Shown here one piece after another: positions 6,965 through 16,525 of a stretch of DNA of 38,735 bases; position 1 is the stretch's first letter; each line of letters begins with the position of its first letter. The notes under the pieces were generated by a model. The model had not been told where the DNA came from. It did not search any database and worked only from the letters and a program-made list of their open reading frames with translations. Position numbers and translations under genes: made by a program. This stretch comes from Nitrospirota bacterium. Lineage in GTDB: Bacteria; Nitrospirota; Thermodesulfovibrionia; Thermodesulfovibrionales; UBA6898. The DNA lies in NCBI GenBank assembly GCA_004321925.1, contig SCQH01000052.1:1-38735 (forward strand), written 5' to 3'.

Positions 6965-8680
6965 TCAACCCTTCTTCCTGACCTTTGCATAGGTGTCCTT
7001 CAGCGACACAATGCGGTTGAAGACCGGCCTTTCTGAGCAGGAGTCCACAGGGTCCGCATAAAAATATCCCTGCCTCTCGAACTGGAACCTCCCGTCCTTC
7101 GGCGCAGCAGAAATGCCGGGCTCTATCCGGCAGTCCTTCAGAACGACGAGAGACCCCGGGTTGATGCAGGCGCTGAAATCAGGACACTCTTTTTCATCCC
7201 CGGGGTTCGGCTTGGTAAAGAGATGATCGTACAGTCTTATTTCCGAGCTGACCGCATGGCCGGCCGAAACCCAGTGCAGCGTTGCCTTCACCTTCCTGCC
7301 GTCCGGAGCATCGCCGCCGCGCGTCAGCGGGTCATAGGTGCAGTGGAGCTCTGTCACCTCTCCGGTCCTTTCGTCCTTTACGGCCTTGACACAGGTTATA
7401 TAATAGGCATACCTGAGCCTCACCTCGCGGCCGGGGGCCAGGCGGAAGAACTGCTTGGGAGGGTCCTCCATAAAATCTTCTTTCTCTATATACAGCACCT
7501 TCGAAAAAGGCACCTTCCGGGTACCCATACCGGGGTCTTCGGGGTTATTGACCGCATCGAGCTCCTCCTCCTGGTCCCCGGGGTAGTTCAGCAGGACGAC
7601 CTTCAGCGGCTGCAGCACTGCCATGAACCGCGGGGCGCTCCGGTTGAGCTCCTCACGGATGCTGTGTTCAAGCAGGGCCACATCGACCGTGCTGTTCCTT
7701 TTTGCCACCCCGATGCGTTCGCAGAAATTCCTGATCGACGACGGCGTATACCCGCGCCGCCGGAGACCTGATATGGTCGGCATGCGGGGGTCGTCCCAGC
7801 CGCTCACCCGGCCCTCCTCCACCAGCTTCAGGAGCTTCCGCTTGCTCATCACGGTATAGGTGAGATTCAGGCGGGCAAACTCGATCTGCCGGGGATGACA
7901 GGAGACCTGCAATGCGTCAAGGAACCAGTCGTACAGGGGGCGGTGGTCCTCGAACTCCAGCGTGCAGATCGAATGCGTAATGCCCTCGATCGAATCTGAG
8001 ACGCCGTGGGCGAAATCATACATCGGGTAGATGCACCAGGCATTGCCGGTGCGGTGGTGCTGCGTCTTGAGGATGCGGAACATGGCCGGGTCGCGCATAT
8101 TGAGATTGCCCGAGGACATATCGATCTTCGCCCGCAGCACATGAGCGCCGTCTTCGAACTCCCCGGCCTTCATGCGGCCAAAGAGATCGAGGTTCTCCTC
8201 GATGGAACGATCGCGGTAGGGAGAGTCCTTGCCGGGTTCGGTCAGGGTCCCCCGGTATTCGCGCATCTGCACGGCGGTGAGGCTGCAGACATAGGCCTTG
8301 CCGGCCCTGATCAGGGCAACCGCATAGTCGCAGAGCCGCTCGAAATAATCTGAGGCATAATAGAGGTGCTCCCCCCAGTCGAAGCCGAGCCAGCGGACAT
8401 CCTCTTTTATCGAATCAATATATTCGACCTCTTCCTTGGCAGGGTTAGTGTCGTCGAACCTGAGGTGGCACCTGCCGTGGAACTCCTCCGCAAGCCCGAA
8501 GTTCAGGCAGATGGACTTGGCATGGCCGATATGCAGATAGCCGTTGGGTTCAGGGGGGAACCGCGTGATGACCCTGCCGTCATTCTTCCCGGCCTTCAGG
8601 TCCTCCCTGATGGCCTCGCTGATGAAATGGGACGGGGTCCCCGGTTCCTGCGCCGGATCGTCCTGGGGCTCATGGTTCAC
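6965..8680 (-). CDS. glnS: Glutaminyl-tRNA synthetase
   Basis: Class I aminoacyl-tRNA synthetase charging tRNA-Gln in the cytoplasm. The 571-residue protein shows the nucleotide-binding HIGH motif in [16 protein letters not shown], the KMSKS equivalent in [13 protein letters not shown], the GlnRS-typical [20 protein letters not shown], and a C-terminal beta-barrel anticodon-binding region ending in [16 protein letters not shown]. Most bacteria make Gln-tRNA by amidation instead; GlnRS is known to have spread from eukaryotes to several bacterial groups. A standard discriminating GluRS (gltX) is nearby at 10367. Convergent with the RodZ-like gene, with adjoining stop codons. Confidence 0.97.
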   Translation of the reverse strand: MNHEPQDDPAQEPGTPSHFISEAIREDLKAGKNDGRVITRFPPEPNGYLHIGHAKSICLNFGLAEEFHGRCHLRFDDTNPAKEEVEYIDSIKEDVRWLGFDWGEHLYYASDYFERLCDYAVALIRAGKAYVCSLTAVQMREYRGTLTEPGKDSPYRDRSIEENLDLFGRMKAGEFEDGAHVLRAKIDMSSGNLNMRDPAMFRILKTQHHRTGNAWCIYPMYDFAHGVSDSIEGITHSICTLEFEDHRPLYDWFLDALQVSCHPRQIEFARLNLTYTVMSKRKLLKLVEEGRVSGWDDPRMPTISGLRRRGYTPSSIRNFCERIGVAKRNSTVDVALLEHSIREELNRSAPRFMAVLQPLKVVLLNYPGDQEEELDAVNNPEDPGMGTRKVPFSKVLYIEKEDFMEDPPKQFFRLAPGREVRLRYAYYITCVKAVKDERTGEVTELHCTYDPLTRGGDAPDGRKVKATLHWVSAGHAVSSEIRLYDHLFTKPNPGDEKECPDFSACINPGSLVVLKDCRIEPGISAAPKDGRFQFERQGYFYADPVDSCSERPVFNRIVSLKDTYAKVRKKG

Positions 8681-8745
8681 CGTATCGTTATCTCCTTGAT
8701 GTTCTCTTACCTGGACTTGAATCCGGGACAGCCTTCAAAACCATA

Positions 8746-8856
8746 GCAGGTCGCCTGCCGCCTCATGAGGCATCCGGTATTCACGCATATGGGGACAGTG
8801 TCCCCATATGCCGAATAGGAAACCCGTGCTTCTTTTTGAGGGCCAGCGCGCCTGGC
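8746..8856. repeat. Cluster of palindromes upstream of glnS and tilS
   Basis: Four dyad elements lie in the divergent glnS-tilS spacer. GCAGG-TCG-CCTGC is at 8746-8758. The 12-base palindrome GCCTCATGAGGC is at 8760-8771. A 27-base palindrome with 13-bp arms and a single central base is at 8785-8811 (core GGGGACAGTGTCCCC). GCCAG-CGCGC-CTGGC is at 8842-8856. None has a T-run, so they are not simple terminators. The large one resembles dispersed REP-type palindromes, which I infer without a genome-wide count. No gene is evident in 8681-8969. Confidence 0.55.
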
Positions 8857-8884
8857 ACCGGCAAATTCCTTTCTCGAATTCACT

Positions 8885-8913
8885 TTGGTTTTCATCGCTG
8901 TGTCTTATATAAT
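8885..8913 (+). promoter_or_regulatory. Probable promoter for tilS operon
   Basis: A perfect TATAAT lies at 8908-8913, with a weak TTTGGT at 8885-8890 at 17-bp spacing. It sits 57 bases upstream of the tilS ATG. Confidence 0.45.
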
Positions 8914-8969
8914 AATACACTTAGCGGTCACTATGAAACTCGTTCGTCGAAAGGTCCTTCAAAAAGGTT

Positions 8970-10352
8970 ATGCAGAGCCTCACCGCACGCTTCATCTCCA
9001 CCATAGATAAACATGCCCTGCTCCATAGCGGAGACGCTGTTGTGGTCGGCCTTTCCGGCGGCCCCGACTCTGTCTGTCTCCTCCATCTGCTCCATGGAGT
9101 GAAGGAGAAGTTCAGCCTGAAACTCCATGCGGTCTATGTGAACCATAACCTGAGGCCGGCTGAAGTGCCCCGGGAGATCGCCTTCTGCCGGGAGCTCTGC
9201 GAGAGGCTGGGGGTCACCTTTGAGGTGAAGCCGATCGATGTCGCCGGCCATCAGAGGGCATCGGGCGGAAACAGGCAGCAGGCAGCCAGAGAGCTCAGGT
9301 ACCATGCCTTTGATGAAGCGGCCTTCGGGTTCCAGGCCTCAAAGATATGCCTTGCCCATAACGCCGACGACCAGGCGGAAACAGTCTTCATGCATCTGGT
9401 GCGGGGCTCGGGACCGCAGGGGCTCTCCGGGATCCCGGTCAGACGCGGCAGGATCATCCGGCCCCTGCTTGAGATCGAACGTTCGGCGATCGAGCACTAT
9501 CTTAATGAGAACGGCATAGGGCATATGGTCGATTCCTCGAACCTGAAGACCGATTACCTGCGCAATAGGATCAGGCTGCTGCTCATCCCTGAACTCAGGA
9601 AGCTCAATCCGAACCTGACCGACACGGTCACCACGACCACCACGATCCTCCAGGAGGAGGAGCGCTATTTTGATATCCTCGTCACCAAGACCCTGATGAA
9701 GCTGATCAGCAGGAAGACCGGGGTCCGGGTCGAGCTTTTTCTTTCACCGCTTGAGATGATGGAAAAGGTCCTCCTCAGGAGGGTCCTCAGAAGGGTCATC
9801 CAGGAGACCAGGGGGATCAGGGAGATAGGCTTCAGACATATCGAAGGCATCATCTCGCTCCTCAGGAGCGGCACCGCCGGCGACAGGCTCTATCTCCCGC
9901 AGGGGATACGGGTCATCAGGGAATATGCCCTCCTGGTCCTCACCGCTGAAGAACCTCACATCCTGGCAGAGTATGAACTGAACCCCGGCGGGGAGGTCAC
10001 GCTTGCAGGCGCAGGCCTTGTCCTGCAGGCCCGCTTTGAGCAGCAGCCCGATGACCCGGGCGACGGGAAGACCTCGGTCCTGCTCGACGCGGACAAGCTC
10101 AGCTTCCCGCTGAAGGTCAGACCGCGAAGGCCGGGGGATTTTTTCTACCCCAGCGGCTTCGGCAGGAAGAAAAAGCTCCAGGATTATTTTGTGGATGAAA
10201 AGGTCCCGCGGGACGAAAGGGACTCGGTCCCCCTGCTGCTCTGCGAAGATGCCATTGTTTTTGTCGGAGGCCTGCGGGCGGATGAACGGTTCAGTCCGGG
10301 GCCGGATACAAAAAATTTCCTGAGACTTGTTATAGTAAAAGGGAAATTTTAG
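8970..10352 (+). CDS. tilS: tRNA(Ile)-lysidine synthase
   Basis: TilS attaches lysine to C34 of the CAU-anticodon tRNA-Ile with ATP, so that it reads AUA. The 460-residue protein has the N-type ATP-pyrophosphatase loop SGGPDS at residues 29-34, the [18 protein letters not shown] segment, and [18 protein letters not shown]. After a middle substrate-binding region it ends with the small TilS C-terminal domain ([40 protein letters not shown]). AAAAAGG at 8960-8966 precedes the ATG. gltX starts 15 bases after the stop, so tilS-gltX and perhaps gpsA-larB form one transcription unit. Confidence 0.96.
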   Translation: MQSLTARFISTIDKHALLHSGDAVVVGLSGGPDSVCLLHLLHGVKEKFSLKLHAVYVNHNLRPAEVPREIAFCRELCERLGVTFEVKPIDVAGHQRASGGNRQQAARELRYHAFDEAAFGFQASKICLAHNADDQAETVFMHLVRGSGPQGLSGIPVRRGRIIRPLLEIERSAIEHYLNENGIGHMVDSSNLKTDYLRNRIRLLLIPELRKLNPNLTDTVTTTTTILQEEERYFDILVTKTLMKLISRKTGVRVELFLSPLEMMEKVLLRRVLRRVIQETRGIREIGFRHIEGIISLLRSGTAGDRLYLPQGIRVIREYALLVLTAEEPHILAEYELNPGGEVTLAGAGLVLQARFEQQPDDPGDGKTSVLLDADKLSFPLKVRPRRPGDFFYPSGFGRKKKLQDYFVDEKVPRDERDSVPLLLCEDAIVFVGGLRADERFSPGPDTKNFLRLVIVKGKF

Positions 10353-10366
10353 ATCAGGAGGCTATT

Positions 10367-11794
10367 GTGACCGATATTGTACGGGTCCGCTTTGCACCCA
10401 GCCCCACAGGGTTTCTCCATATAGGCGGCGCCAGGACAGCGCTTTTCAACATGCTCTTTGCGCGGCAGCATAGCGGCGTGTTCATACTCAGGATAGAGGA
10501 CACCGACACCACCCGTTCGACCGACGAATACATCGAGGCGATCATCGAAGGCATGAAATGGCTCGGCCTGAGCTGGGATGAAGGCCCGTTCAGGCAGACC
10601 GCCCGGTTCGACATCTACCGGGACTATGCAGACCGGCTCGTCAGGGAGGGCAAGGCCTATTACTGCTACTGCTCTGCCGAAGAGCTTGAGGCCCGGCGGC
10701 AGGAGGCGACGGCCCAGGGCAGGCCGATCATGTACGACGGCAGATGCCGTGAGCTCAGGGAACCGGTCCCGGGGATCGCGCCGGCCGTGCGGTTCAGGAT
10801 GCCCCGCGACGGCAGCACCGTGGTCAATGACATGATCAAGGGGGTGGTCGAATTCGATAATGACCAGCTTGATGACCTGATCATCCTGCGTTCCGACGGC
10901 ACGCCCACCTATAATCTGACCGTGGTGGTCGATGACGTCGACATGAAGATAACCCATGTCATCAGGGGCGATGACCATCTCAACAATACACCCAAACAGA
11001 TCCAGCTTTATAAGGCCCTCGGGTACGAGATCCCGGCCTTCGCCCACCTGCCAATGATCCTCGGGGCTGACAAGGCGCGGCTTTCGAAGCGCCACGGAGC
11101 AACGTCGGTCACGGCGTATGCCGATATGGGATATCTGCCTGATGCCCTGATAAACTACCTCGTCAGGCTCGGCTGGTCCTACGGGGACCAGGAGGTCTTC
11201 ACCCGCGAAGAGCTTATCAGGTATTTCTCCTTCGAGCATGTAGGCAAGGCGGCGGCCGTCTTTAACCCCGAAAAACTCCTCTGGCTCAACAGCCAGTATA
11301 TCATCAACTCCCCTGCTGAGGACCTTGCAGCCCTCGTCATACCTTTCCTCGTCAGGGAAAATATCATCGGCAAAGATGAAGCGGTGGACAGGGCATGGCT
11401 GGCGCGGGCGGTCGTCACGCTCCAGGAGCGGGCCAAGACCCTGATAGAGCTTGCAGCCTCCCTGCGGTACTATTTTCACGACCCGGCCTCCTATGACGAA
11501 AAGGCGGCGGCCAAGTTCCTCAATGACAAGAACCTTGCTCTCCTCACGGAGTTGCATGAAAGCCTGAGCGGCCTCGGCGATTATTCGACCGCCGGGATAG
11601 AGGCCGTATTTACGGCGCTCATCGAGAAGCATACCATCAAGCTCGGCGCGATAGCCCAGCCGGTCAGAGTCGCCCTGACCGGGGGGACCGTAAGCCCCGG
11701 CATCTACGAAGTGATCGAGATCATCGGCAGGGAGGCGACCCTCCGGAGGCTTGGCAGGGCGATCGACACGATCAGGGGTACGAACCCTGCCTGA
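10367..11794 (+). CDS. gltX: Glutamyl-tRNA synthetase
   Basis: Class I synthetase that charges tRNA-Glu in the cytoplasm. Start GTG 10367, with AGGAG at 10356-10360. The product (475 residues) opens [24 protein letters not shown] with the HIGH motif at about residue 18, has the RIEDTD segment, and carries the KMSKS equivalent in [13 protein letters not shown]. The C-terminal helical anticodon-binding domain is complete. A very long antisense frame (10349-12106) covers this gene and is a codon-bias shadow. The gene lies 15 bases after tilS. Confidence 0.97.
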   Translation: MTDIVRVRFAPSPTGFLHIGGARTALFNMLFARQHSGVFILRIEDTDTTRSTDEYIEAIIEGMKWLGLSWDEGPFRQTARFDIYRDYADRLVREGKAYYCYCSAEELEARRQEATAQGRPIMYDGRCRELREPVPGIAPAVRFRMPRDGSTVVNDMIKGVVEFDNDQLDDLIILRSDGTPTYNLTVVVDDVDMKITHVIRGDDHLNNTPKQIQLYKALGYEIPAFAHLPMILGADKARLSKRHGATSVTAYADMGYLPDALINYLVRLGWSYGDQEVFTREELIRYFSFEHVGKAAAVFNPEKLLWLNSQYIINSPAEDLAALVIPFLVRENIIGKDEAVDRAWLARAVVTLQERAKTLIELAASLRYYFHDPASYDEKAAAKFLNDKNLALLTELHESLSGLGDYSTAGIEAVFTALIEKHTIKLGAIAQPVRVALTGGTVSPGIYEVIEIIGREATLRRLGRAIDTIRGTNPA

Positions 11795-11818
11795 TACCTG
11801 TATAATATAAACTGAACC

Positions 11819-12808
11819 ATGAGCTATATAGCGGTCATAGGTGCGGGGAGCTGGGGGACGACCCTTGCGTGTCTCCTCACAGACAAGGGATATGATGTCT
11901 CGTTCTGGGCCTTCGAAAAGGAGGTCGCAGAAGAGATCAATACGTCCGGCAGGAACAGTCTGTATCTGCCCGGGGTCGACCTTCCGCCCGCGCTCAAGGC
12001 GACCTGCGACCTGGAAGAAGCGGTCAAAAAAAGCCGGTATATACTGAATGTCATCCCGACCCAGTTCACCCGGTCGGTCTTTAAAGAGGCGGTCAGGTAT
12101 ATCCATGAGGACGCCGTTATCATCAGTGCCTCAAAAGGCATCGAGCAGGGCACACTCCTGACCGTCTCCTCGATACTGCATGAAATAACCGGTTCGCGCG
12201 GGGCAGTGCTGTCAGGCCCGAGCTTTGCGAAAGAGGTCATCGCCAAATACCCGACCGCCGTTACCCTCGCCTCGCAGGACCCTGACGTCAGCCTGCTTCT
12301 GCAGGAGATCTTCACTACAAATTATTTCAGGGTCTACACCCATACCGACATCGTGGGCGTTGAGCTCGGGGGCGCACTCAAGAATGTCATTGCGATCGCC
12401 TCAGGGATCTCTGACGGCCTGAACCTAGGCCACAGCGCGCGCGCCGCGCTGATAACGCGGGGGCTCGTCGAGATCACCCGCCTCGGTGAGATCATGGGAG
12501 CCGACAAAAGGACCTTCTCCGGCTTAAGCGGGCTGGGGGACCTTGTGCTGACCTGCACCGGCCCCCTCTCGCGGAACTATTCGGTCGGGATAAAGCTCGG
12601 GCAGGGCATGAGGCTCCGGGACATTATTTCTTCGACGAGGAGCGTTGCCGAAGGCGTGGCCACGGCACAGTCTGCCTTTGAACTCTCCCTTGAGTACAAT
12701 GTCGAGATGCCTATCGTGGAGCAGGTCTATAAGGTCCTGTACCAGGATGAGGACCCTGCCGCCGCGGTCCATAACCTCATGAACCGTACGCTGCGGCCCG
12801 AGTTCTGA
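11819..12808 (+). CDS. gpsA: NAD(P)-dependent glycerol-3-phosphate dehydrogenase
   Basis: Reduces dihydroxyacetone phosphate to sn-glycerol-3-phosphate for phospholipid synthesis. The 329-residue protein starts with the Rossmann motif IAVIGAGSWGTTLA, followed by NVIPTQF, SASKGIE and LSGPSFAKEV, then ELGGALKNVIAIASG with the catalytic Lys and the GLGDLVLTCTGPLSRNYSVG substrate site. A TATAAT lies at 11801-11806, only 12 bases before the ATG, with no clear -35 and no clear ribosome-binding site, so translation may depend on readthrough from gltX or a short leader. larB follows after six bases. Confidence 0.96.
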   Translation: MSYIAVIGAGSWGTTLACLLTDKGYDVSFWAFEKEVAEEINTSGRNSLYLPGVDLPPALKATCDLEEAVKKSRYILNVIPTQFTRSVFKEAVRYIHEDAVIISASKGIEQGTLLTVSSILHEITGSRGAVLSGPSFAKEVIAKYPTAVTLASQDPDVSLLLQEIFTTNYFRVYTHTDIVGVELGGALKNVIAIASGISDGLNLGHSARAALITRGLVEITRLGEIMGADKRTFSGLSGLGDLVLTCTGPLSRNYSVGIKLGQGMRLRDIISSTRSVAEGVATAQSAFELSLEYNVEMPIVEQVYKVLYQDEDPAAAVHNLMNRTLRPEF

Positions 12809-12814
12809 GCCTTC

Positions 12815-13552
12815 ATGGATTCCGCAAAGATCCAGAAGATACTCAGCGACCTCAGCAGCAGGAAGATCGACGAAGCTGCGGCCCTTCATGCCCTGCGGCA
12901 CCTGCCCTACGAAGACCTCTCGTTCGCAAAGATAGACCACCACCGCCATATCCGGCAGGGCATACCCGAGGTCATCTATGCCGCGGGCAAGACAGAGAAA
13001 CAGGTGGTCGATATCGCAAAGGCCATGCATAAGAACAGCGGCAGTTTCCTGATCACCCGGGCCTCAAAAAAGATCTTCACCTTGCTGAAGATTAAAGGCA
13101 AGGTCTACCACGAGGCCTCGGGGATGATCGGGGTCGGCGGGTCAAAGGAAAAGGCCGGGAATATCCTGGTGCTGACCGCAGGCACATCCGACCTGCCAAT
13201 AGCCGAAGAGGCTGCCGTTACCGCGGCCTTCCTCGGCAGCAGGGTAACAACGGTCCATGATGTCGGCGTGGCGGGCCTGCACCGGCTCTTCGACAACAAA
13301 AAGGCGATGCATGAGGCGAGGGTGATCATCGTTGCTGCAGGCATGGAAGGCGCCCTTCCCTCGGTCGTCGGCGGCATGACCGACAAGCCGATCATCGCAG
13401 TGCCGACCTCCACCGGATACGGGACGAGCTTCAACGGCCTGACCGCCCTGTTTGCGATGCTCAACTCCTGCGTACCCGGGATCGCCGTGATGAACATCGA
13501 CAACGGCTTCGGCGCCGGCTGCCTTGCCCATAAGATCAATACCCTGTCCTGA
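12815..13552 (+). CDS. larB: Nickel-pincer cofactor biosynthesis protein LarB
   Basis: LarB carboxylates and hydrolyses nicotinate adenine dinucleotide to pyridinium-3,5-biscarboxylate mononucleotide, the first step to the nickel-pincer nucleotide of lactate racemase-type enzymes. The 245-residue protein has the N-terminal helical region (LPYEDLSFAKIDHHRHIRQGIPEVIYA) and a PurE-like core: VLTAGTSDLPIAEEA, VTTVHDVGVAGLHRL, VAAGMEGALPSVVGGM, VAVPTSTGYGTSFNGLTAL and the C-terminal NIDNGFGAGCLAH. The partners larC and larE, and any LarA-type racemase, are not in this window. It is probably cotranscribed with gpsA, six bases upstream. Confidence 0.93.
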   Translation: MDSAKIQKILSDLSSRKIDEAAALHALRHLPYEDLSFAKIDHHRHIRQGIPEVIYAAGKTEKQVVDIAKAMHKNSGSFLITRASKKIFTLLKIKGKVYHEASGMIGVGGSKEKAGNILVLTAGTSDLPIAEEAAVTAAFLGSRVTTVHDVGVAGLHRLFDNKKAMHEARVIIVAAGMEGALPSVVGGMTDKPIIAVPTSTGYGTSFNGLTALFAMLNSCVPGIAVMNIDNGFGAGCLAHKINTLS

Positions 13553-13593
13553 CCGGCTGCCTCCGCTTTGCCCCCGGGTCTTCTGAGGATCCG

Positions 13594-14061
13594 TCAGACC
13601 TGTTTACTGCTTTGGTCTAATTTCTTCCGTGCCAGCCGGGCGTGAGACTTTGATCCCTCGTCCATGGTCCGAAGCATGCCGGCATATTGGGGTGAGACCT
13701 TGAAATGGCTGAAAAAATCCTTTTCAACGAGCGTATTTTCAATTTCACAGGTGATCGAAAGGGCCTTCATTGGTGAATAGTTCCCCCTCAGGGCAGCATC
13801 GTTGACACCTTTCAGATAATCGATGATCGACTGAATGGCTTCCGCCTTTATCCCTCCCTCATCAAACACCGACTGCCCTTCATAGGTCAGCTGGTAGAGC
13901 TGCCGTGCAGCGTCGGCATGCTCCTGTTCTTCTTTGATGAGGGTCTCCCACAGATCGTTATGTTCAGGGAATTTCTCAGAAAAGACCTCATAAACCTTAC
14001 CCAGGCTCACTTCAAGTTCATGCATGAGCATCAATGTCTTTATCTGGTGGTCCTTCAGCAT
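13594..14061 (-). CDS. Ferritin-like / rubrerythrin-type protein
   Basis: A 155-residue, mostly helical protein with the pattern of a ferritin-like diiron bundle: the first helix MLMHELEVSLGKVYEVFSEK, then WETLIKEEQEHADAARQLY with an ExxH motif, a third helix with CEIENTLVEKDFF, and a last helix DEGSKSHARLARKK with a His. These look like iron ligands, but the last Glu-His spacing is not standard, so catalytic iron is uncertain. The start is ATG 14061, behind GGAAAGGGGACG. The same frame stays open to 14577, but that extension overlaps the divergent kinase gene and lacks ferritin features. A likely role is peroxide or iron handling. It converges with larB. Confidence 0.65.
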   Translation of the reverse strand: MLKDHQIKTLMLMHELEVSLGKVYEVFSEKFPEHNDLWETLIKEEQEHADAARQLYQLTYEGQSVFDEGGIKAEAIQSIIDYLKGVNDAALRGNYSPMKALSITCEIENTLVEKDFFSHFKVSPQYAGMLRTMDEGSKSHARLARKKLDQSSKQV

Positions 14062-14394
14062 GATTTCACGTCCCCTTTCCGGAGCGACAATTCTTTTTTG
14101 CTTCAGACCGCTCTGGTTAAGCCGATTATATTCCGAATTGACCGCGGTGTCAACATAAGCCTGAGTGAACTTTCCGGAAAATTCAGGCCGCAAATCTTGA
14201 GAATAAACCGGTTCCATCCACAGCGAAACCAACGACGGCGCCAATGGGTTGGTCAGGTGTATTTCCAAAAGGGTACTGACTACTGGTAGGATAAATAATG
14301 AGCAGGTGTCTGAGGTCGAATTAATAATTGACCACAGGCCCGCCAGCCTTTGTTGCACTTCGGCCATGAATGCTGACAAGGGTAACAAGCGGTA
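14062..14394. other. Divergent intergenic region, 333 bp
   Basis: Spacer between the ferritin-like gene (minus) and the hybrid kinase (plus). It is more AT-rich than its neighbours. A minus-strand frame in phase with the ferritin-like gene stays open through it (172 extra codons), but I see no recognisable domain and it would overlap the kinase gene by about 180 bases. TTGACC at 14329-14334 could be a -35 for the kinase, without a good -10. Confidence 0.4.
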
Positions 14395-16335
14395 ATGAAA
14401 GGAACCATGGAACATTTGGCAGACAATACTGAAGCTGTCATGGACTTCATCGCTGACGGCATACTTATCATAGACAGGGATCATTGCATTGTATTTGCCA
14501 ATAAGGCCATGCTCGATATATGCGGAGGCCTGCGAACAGCTGACTTCATCGGCAAAAAATGCCATGAGATTTTTCACCGATGCCCCACGCCGTGTCCCCA
14601 GGCATGTTTAGCCGAGATCGTTTGCCCTTATGATGAGGTATTCAGGGGGGAAAAGACGGCCACCACAATACATCGGCACCGGATGCCCGACAACACGGAA
14701 AGGACATTCAGCATTACCGCATCGCCCATCAGGGACAAGACCGGCAATGTCACCGGGATGGTTGAAGTGCTGAGGGACATTACGGAACAGACAAAGACAG
14801 AGGATGCCTTGCAAAAGAGCGAGACATTCATGAAAAATATCTTTGAAAGCGTTGACGAGGCTTTTATCGTCATCGACCCCGACTTCAGGATCATCGCCGC
14901 AAACAGGGCATACTGCAAACAGGTGAAGTCGCCTTCCTGTGACATCATCGGCAGGTACTGCTATGAGGTTTCGCATCACGAGGACAAACCATGTTTCGAC
15001 AACGGCGAGGAATGCGCCCCCCTGCGCACATTCAGGACCGGGGAACCCTCCTTCGCCATTCATACGCACTATGACAGCGAGGGGAAGCCGGTATACATCG
15101 AGGCGCGGTCACATCCCATCAAAGACGACGCGGGCGCGGTAACTGCTGTTATCGAGACGCTGAACAACATAACGGAAATGAAAAAGATGGAAGAACAACT
15201 CCGCCATGCCCAGAAGATGGAGGCGATTGGCATACTTGCGGGGGGTATCGCGCATGATTTCAACAATATCCTCAATGTCATAATCGGATTCGGGACCTTG
15301 GCGCTGGACAGGCAGGATGACGATACTATCTCAAAAGAGCAGATAAATGAGGTGCTTGCAGCTGCCGACAGGGCGGTGAATCTCACAAAGAGGCTGCTTG
15401 TCTTCAGCCGGAAGCAGGTTGTGGAGGTAACGCCCGTTAATGTCAACGAGATCATCCGCGGCATAGAGAAAATGGTTGGCCGGATCATAGGCGAAGACAT
15501 CGTCTTTACCATGGAACTCGCAGACGTGGAGATGACGGTGATGGCTGATGCCGGGCAGATAGAACAGGTTTTGATGAACCTTGTCGCAAATGCCCACCAT
15601 GCTATGCAGAAGGGCGGAAGACTGACGATCAGCACAGAGATCAAGGAGATGGATGAGACCTCTGTCAGGGCACAGGGCTATGGCAAGACGGGGACATATG
15701 CGCAGATCTCGGTAACGGATACCGGGAGCGGAATGGATTCGGGAACCCAGCAGAAGATCTTCGAGCCTTTCTTTACCACGAAGGGCATTGGAGAGGGCAC
15801 AGGGCTCGGCCTTGCTATCGCCTACGGGATAGTAAAACAGCATGATGGTTACATAAAGGTTTATAGTCAGGAGGGAGAGGGAACTACCTTCAAAATACTC
15901 CTGCCCGTTGTTGGTGATAAGGAGGCAAAAAGAGCGGTGAACGGGGTTGCTGCGCCGATACAAGGGGGGACAGAGACTATACTTATCGCAGAAGACGATG
16001 CCGCGCTCAGGAAACTGACGCAGCTTGTCCTTGAATCCTTCGGCTACACGGTCATAACCGCAGAGGACGGGGCAGAGGCCATAGCCACGTACATGGAAAA
16101 CAAGGATAAGATTCAGCTTCTGGTCTTTGATATGCTCATGCCGAAGAAAAACGGCAGGGAGGCATATGAGGAGATCAGAAAGATCAGCCCTGATATCCGG
16201 GCGCTCTTTATAAGCGGGTATGCGGCGGATATCATCACCAGGAAGGAATTACTTGACGGGAGTATGGATTTCATTCGTAAGCCCGTCTCAACGAAAGACT
16301 TCCTGATGAGGGTGAGAGAGGCCCTGGATAAATAA
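14395..16335 (+). CDS. Hybrid histidine kinase: PAS-PAS-HisKA-HATPase-REC
   Basis: A soluble 646-residue sensor kinase with its own receiver. PAS 1 (about 12-130) and PAS 2 (about 145-260) both carry Cys-rich inserts: CHEIFHRCPTPCPQAC with a later CPYDEV, and CYEVSHHEDKPCFDNGEECAP. The dimerisation H-box is GILAGGIAHDFNNILNVI. The ATPase has the N-box QVLMNLVANAHHAMQKGG, then DTGSGMDSGTQQKIFEPFFTTK and GTGLGLAIAYGIVKQHDG. The C-terminal receiver (about 520-646) has LIAEDDAALR, the phospho-Asp in LLVFDMLMP, and the Lys in IRKPVS. No membrane segment is visible, so it senses something in the cytoplasm; the Cys/His inserts suggest a metal, heme or redox signal (inference). No response regulator is adjacent. 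ATG 14407 is an alternative start. Confidence 0.9.
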   Translation: MKGTMEHLADNTEAVMDFIADGILIIDRDHCIVFANKAMLDICGGLRTADFIGKKCHEIFHRCPTPCPQACLAEIVCPYDEVFRGEKTATTIHRHRMPDNTERTFSITASPIRDKTGNVTGMVEVLRDITEQTKTEDALQKSETFMKNIFESVDEAFIVIDPDFRIIAANRAYCKQVKSPSCDIIGRYCYEVSHHEDKPCFDNGEECAPLRTFRTGEPSFAIHTHYDSEGKPVYIEARSHPIKDDAGAVTAVIETLNNITEMKKMEEQLRHAQKMEAIGILAGGIAHDFNNILNVIIGFGTLALDRQDDDTISKEQINEVLAAADRAVNLTKRLLVFSRKQVVEVTPVNVNEIIRGIEKMVGRIIGEDIVFTMELADVEMTVMADAGQIEQVLMNLVANAHHAMQKGGRLTISTEIKEMDETSVRAQGYGKTGTYAQISVTDTGSGMDSGTQQKIFEPFFTTKGIGEGTGLGLAIAYGIVKQHDGYIKVYSQEGEGTTFKILLPVVGDKEAKRAVNGVAAPIQGGTETILIAEDDAALRKLTQLVLESFGYTVITAEDGAEAIATYMENKDKIQLLVFDMLMPKKNGREAYEEIRKISPDIRALFISGYAADIITRKELLDGSMDFIRKPVSTKDFLMRVREALDK

Positions 16336-16471
16336 AGCAATCGGTCTTCCGTCTTGCAGCAACTTCCACATTTTTCCCTAATTCCGTTGCTGTGCCGGTC
16401 ATCCCGAGCCCGTCGACGCGACACCAATAAAAGTAGTTGACAACTGGAAATCTGTTTTGATTCATTCGGTT

Positions 16472-16504
16472 TTGTATGCCTGTCATTCCGGCTTGTCCGG
16501 AATC
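16472..16504 (+). repeat. Left 33-bp inverted repeat of GIY-YIG cassette
   Basis: Pairs with 16822-16854 with 32 of 33 positions complementary (single mismatch at 16479). Its inner half contains the imperfect palindrome ATTCCGGCTTGTCCGGAAT. Confidence 0.85.
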
Positions 16505-16520
16505 TTTCTTCTGATATAAT
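16493..16520 (+). promoter_or_regulatory. Possible promoter of GIY-YIG gene, partly within the repeat
   Basis: TTGTCC (16493-16498, inside the left inverted repeat) and a perfect TATAAT (16515-16520) are 16 bp apart. The ATG at 16526 is only five bases after the -10, so the transcript would be leaderless or nearly so. Confidence 0.4.
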
Positions 16521-16525
16521 GGGGT

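Noticed and set aside
8705-8730. A tRNA T-arm-like stretch (GGATTCAAGTCC) on the minus strand upstream of glnS; considered as a tRNA, tRNA-Sec or tRNA fragment
   Set aside because: The arm pairs poorly (two mismatches), and no matching acceptor stem, D-arm or anticodon arm can be built within 100 bases.
10349-12106. A 585-codon open frame on the minus strand across gltX and the start of gpsA
   Set aside because: It is antisense to two unmistakable genes, has no recognisable domain and reflects the strong GC-biased codon pattern of the sense strand.
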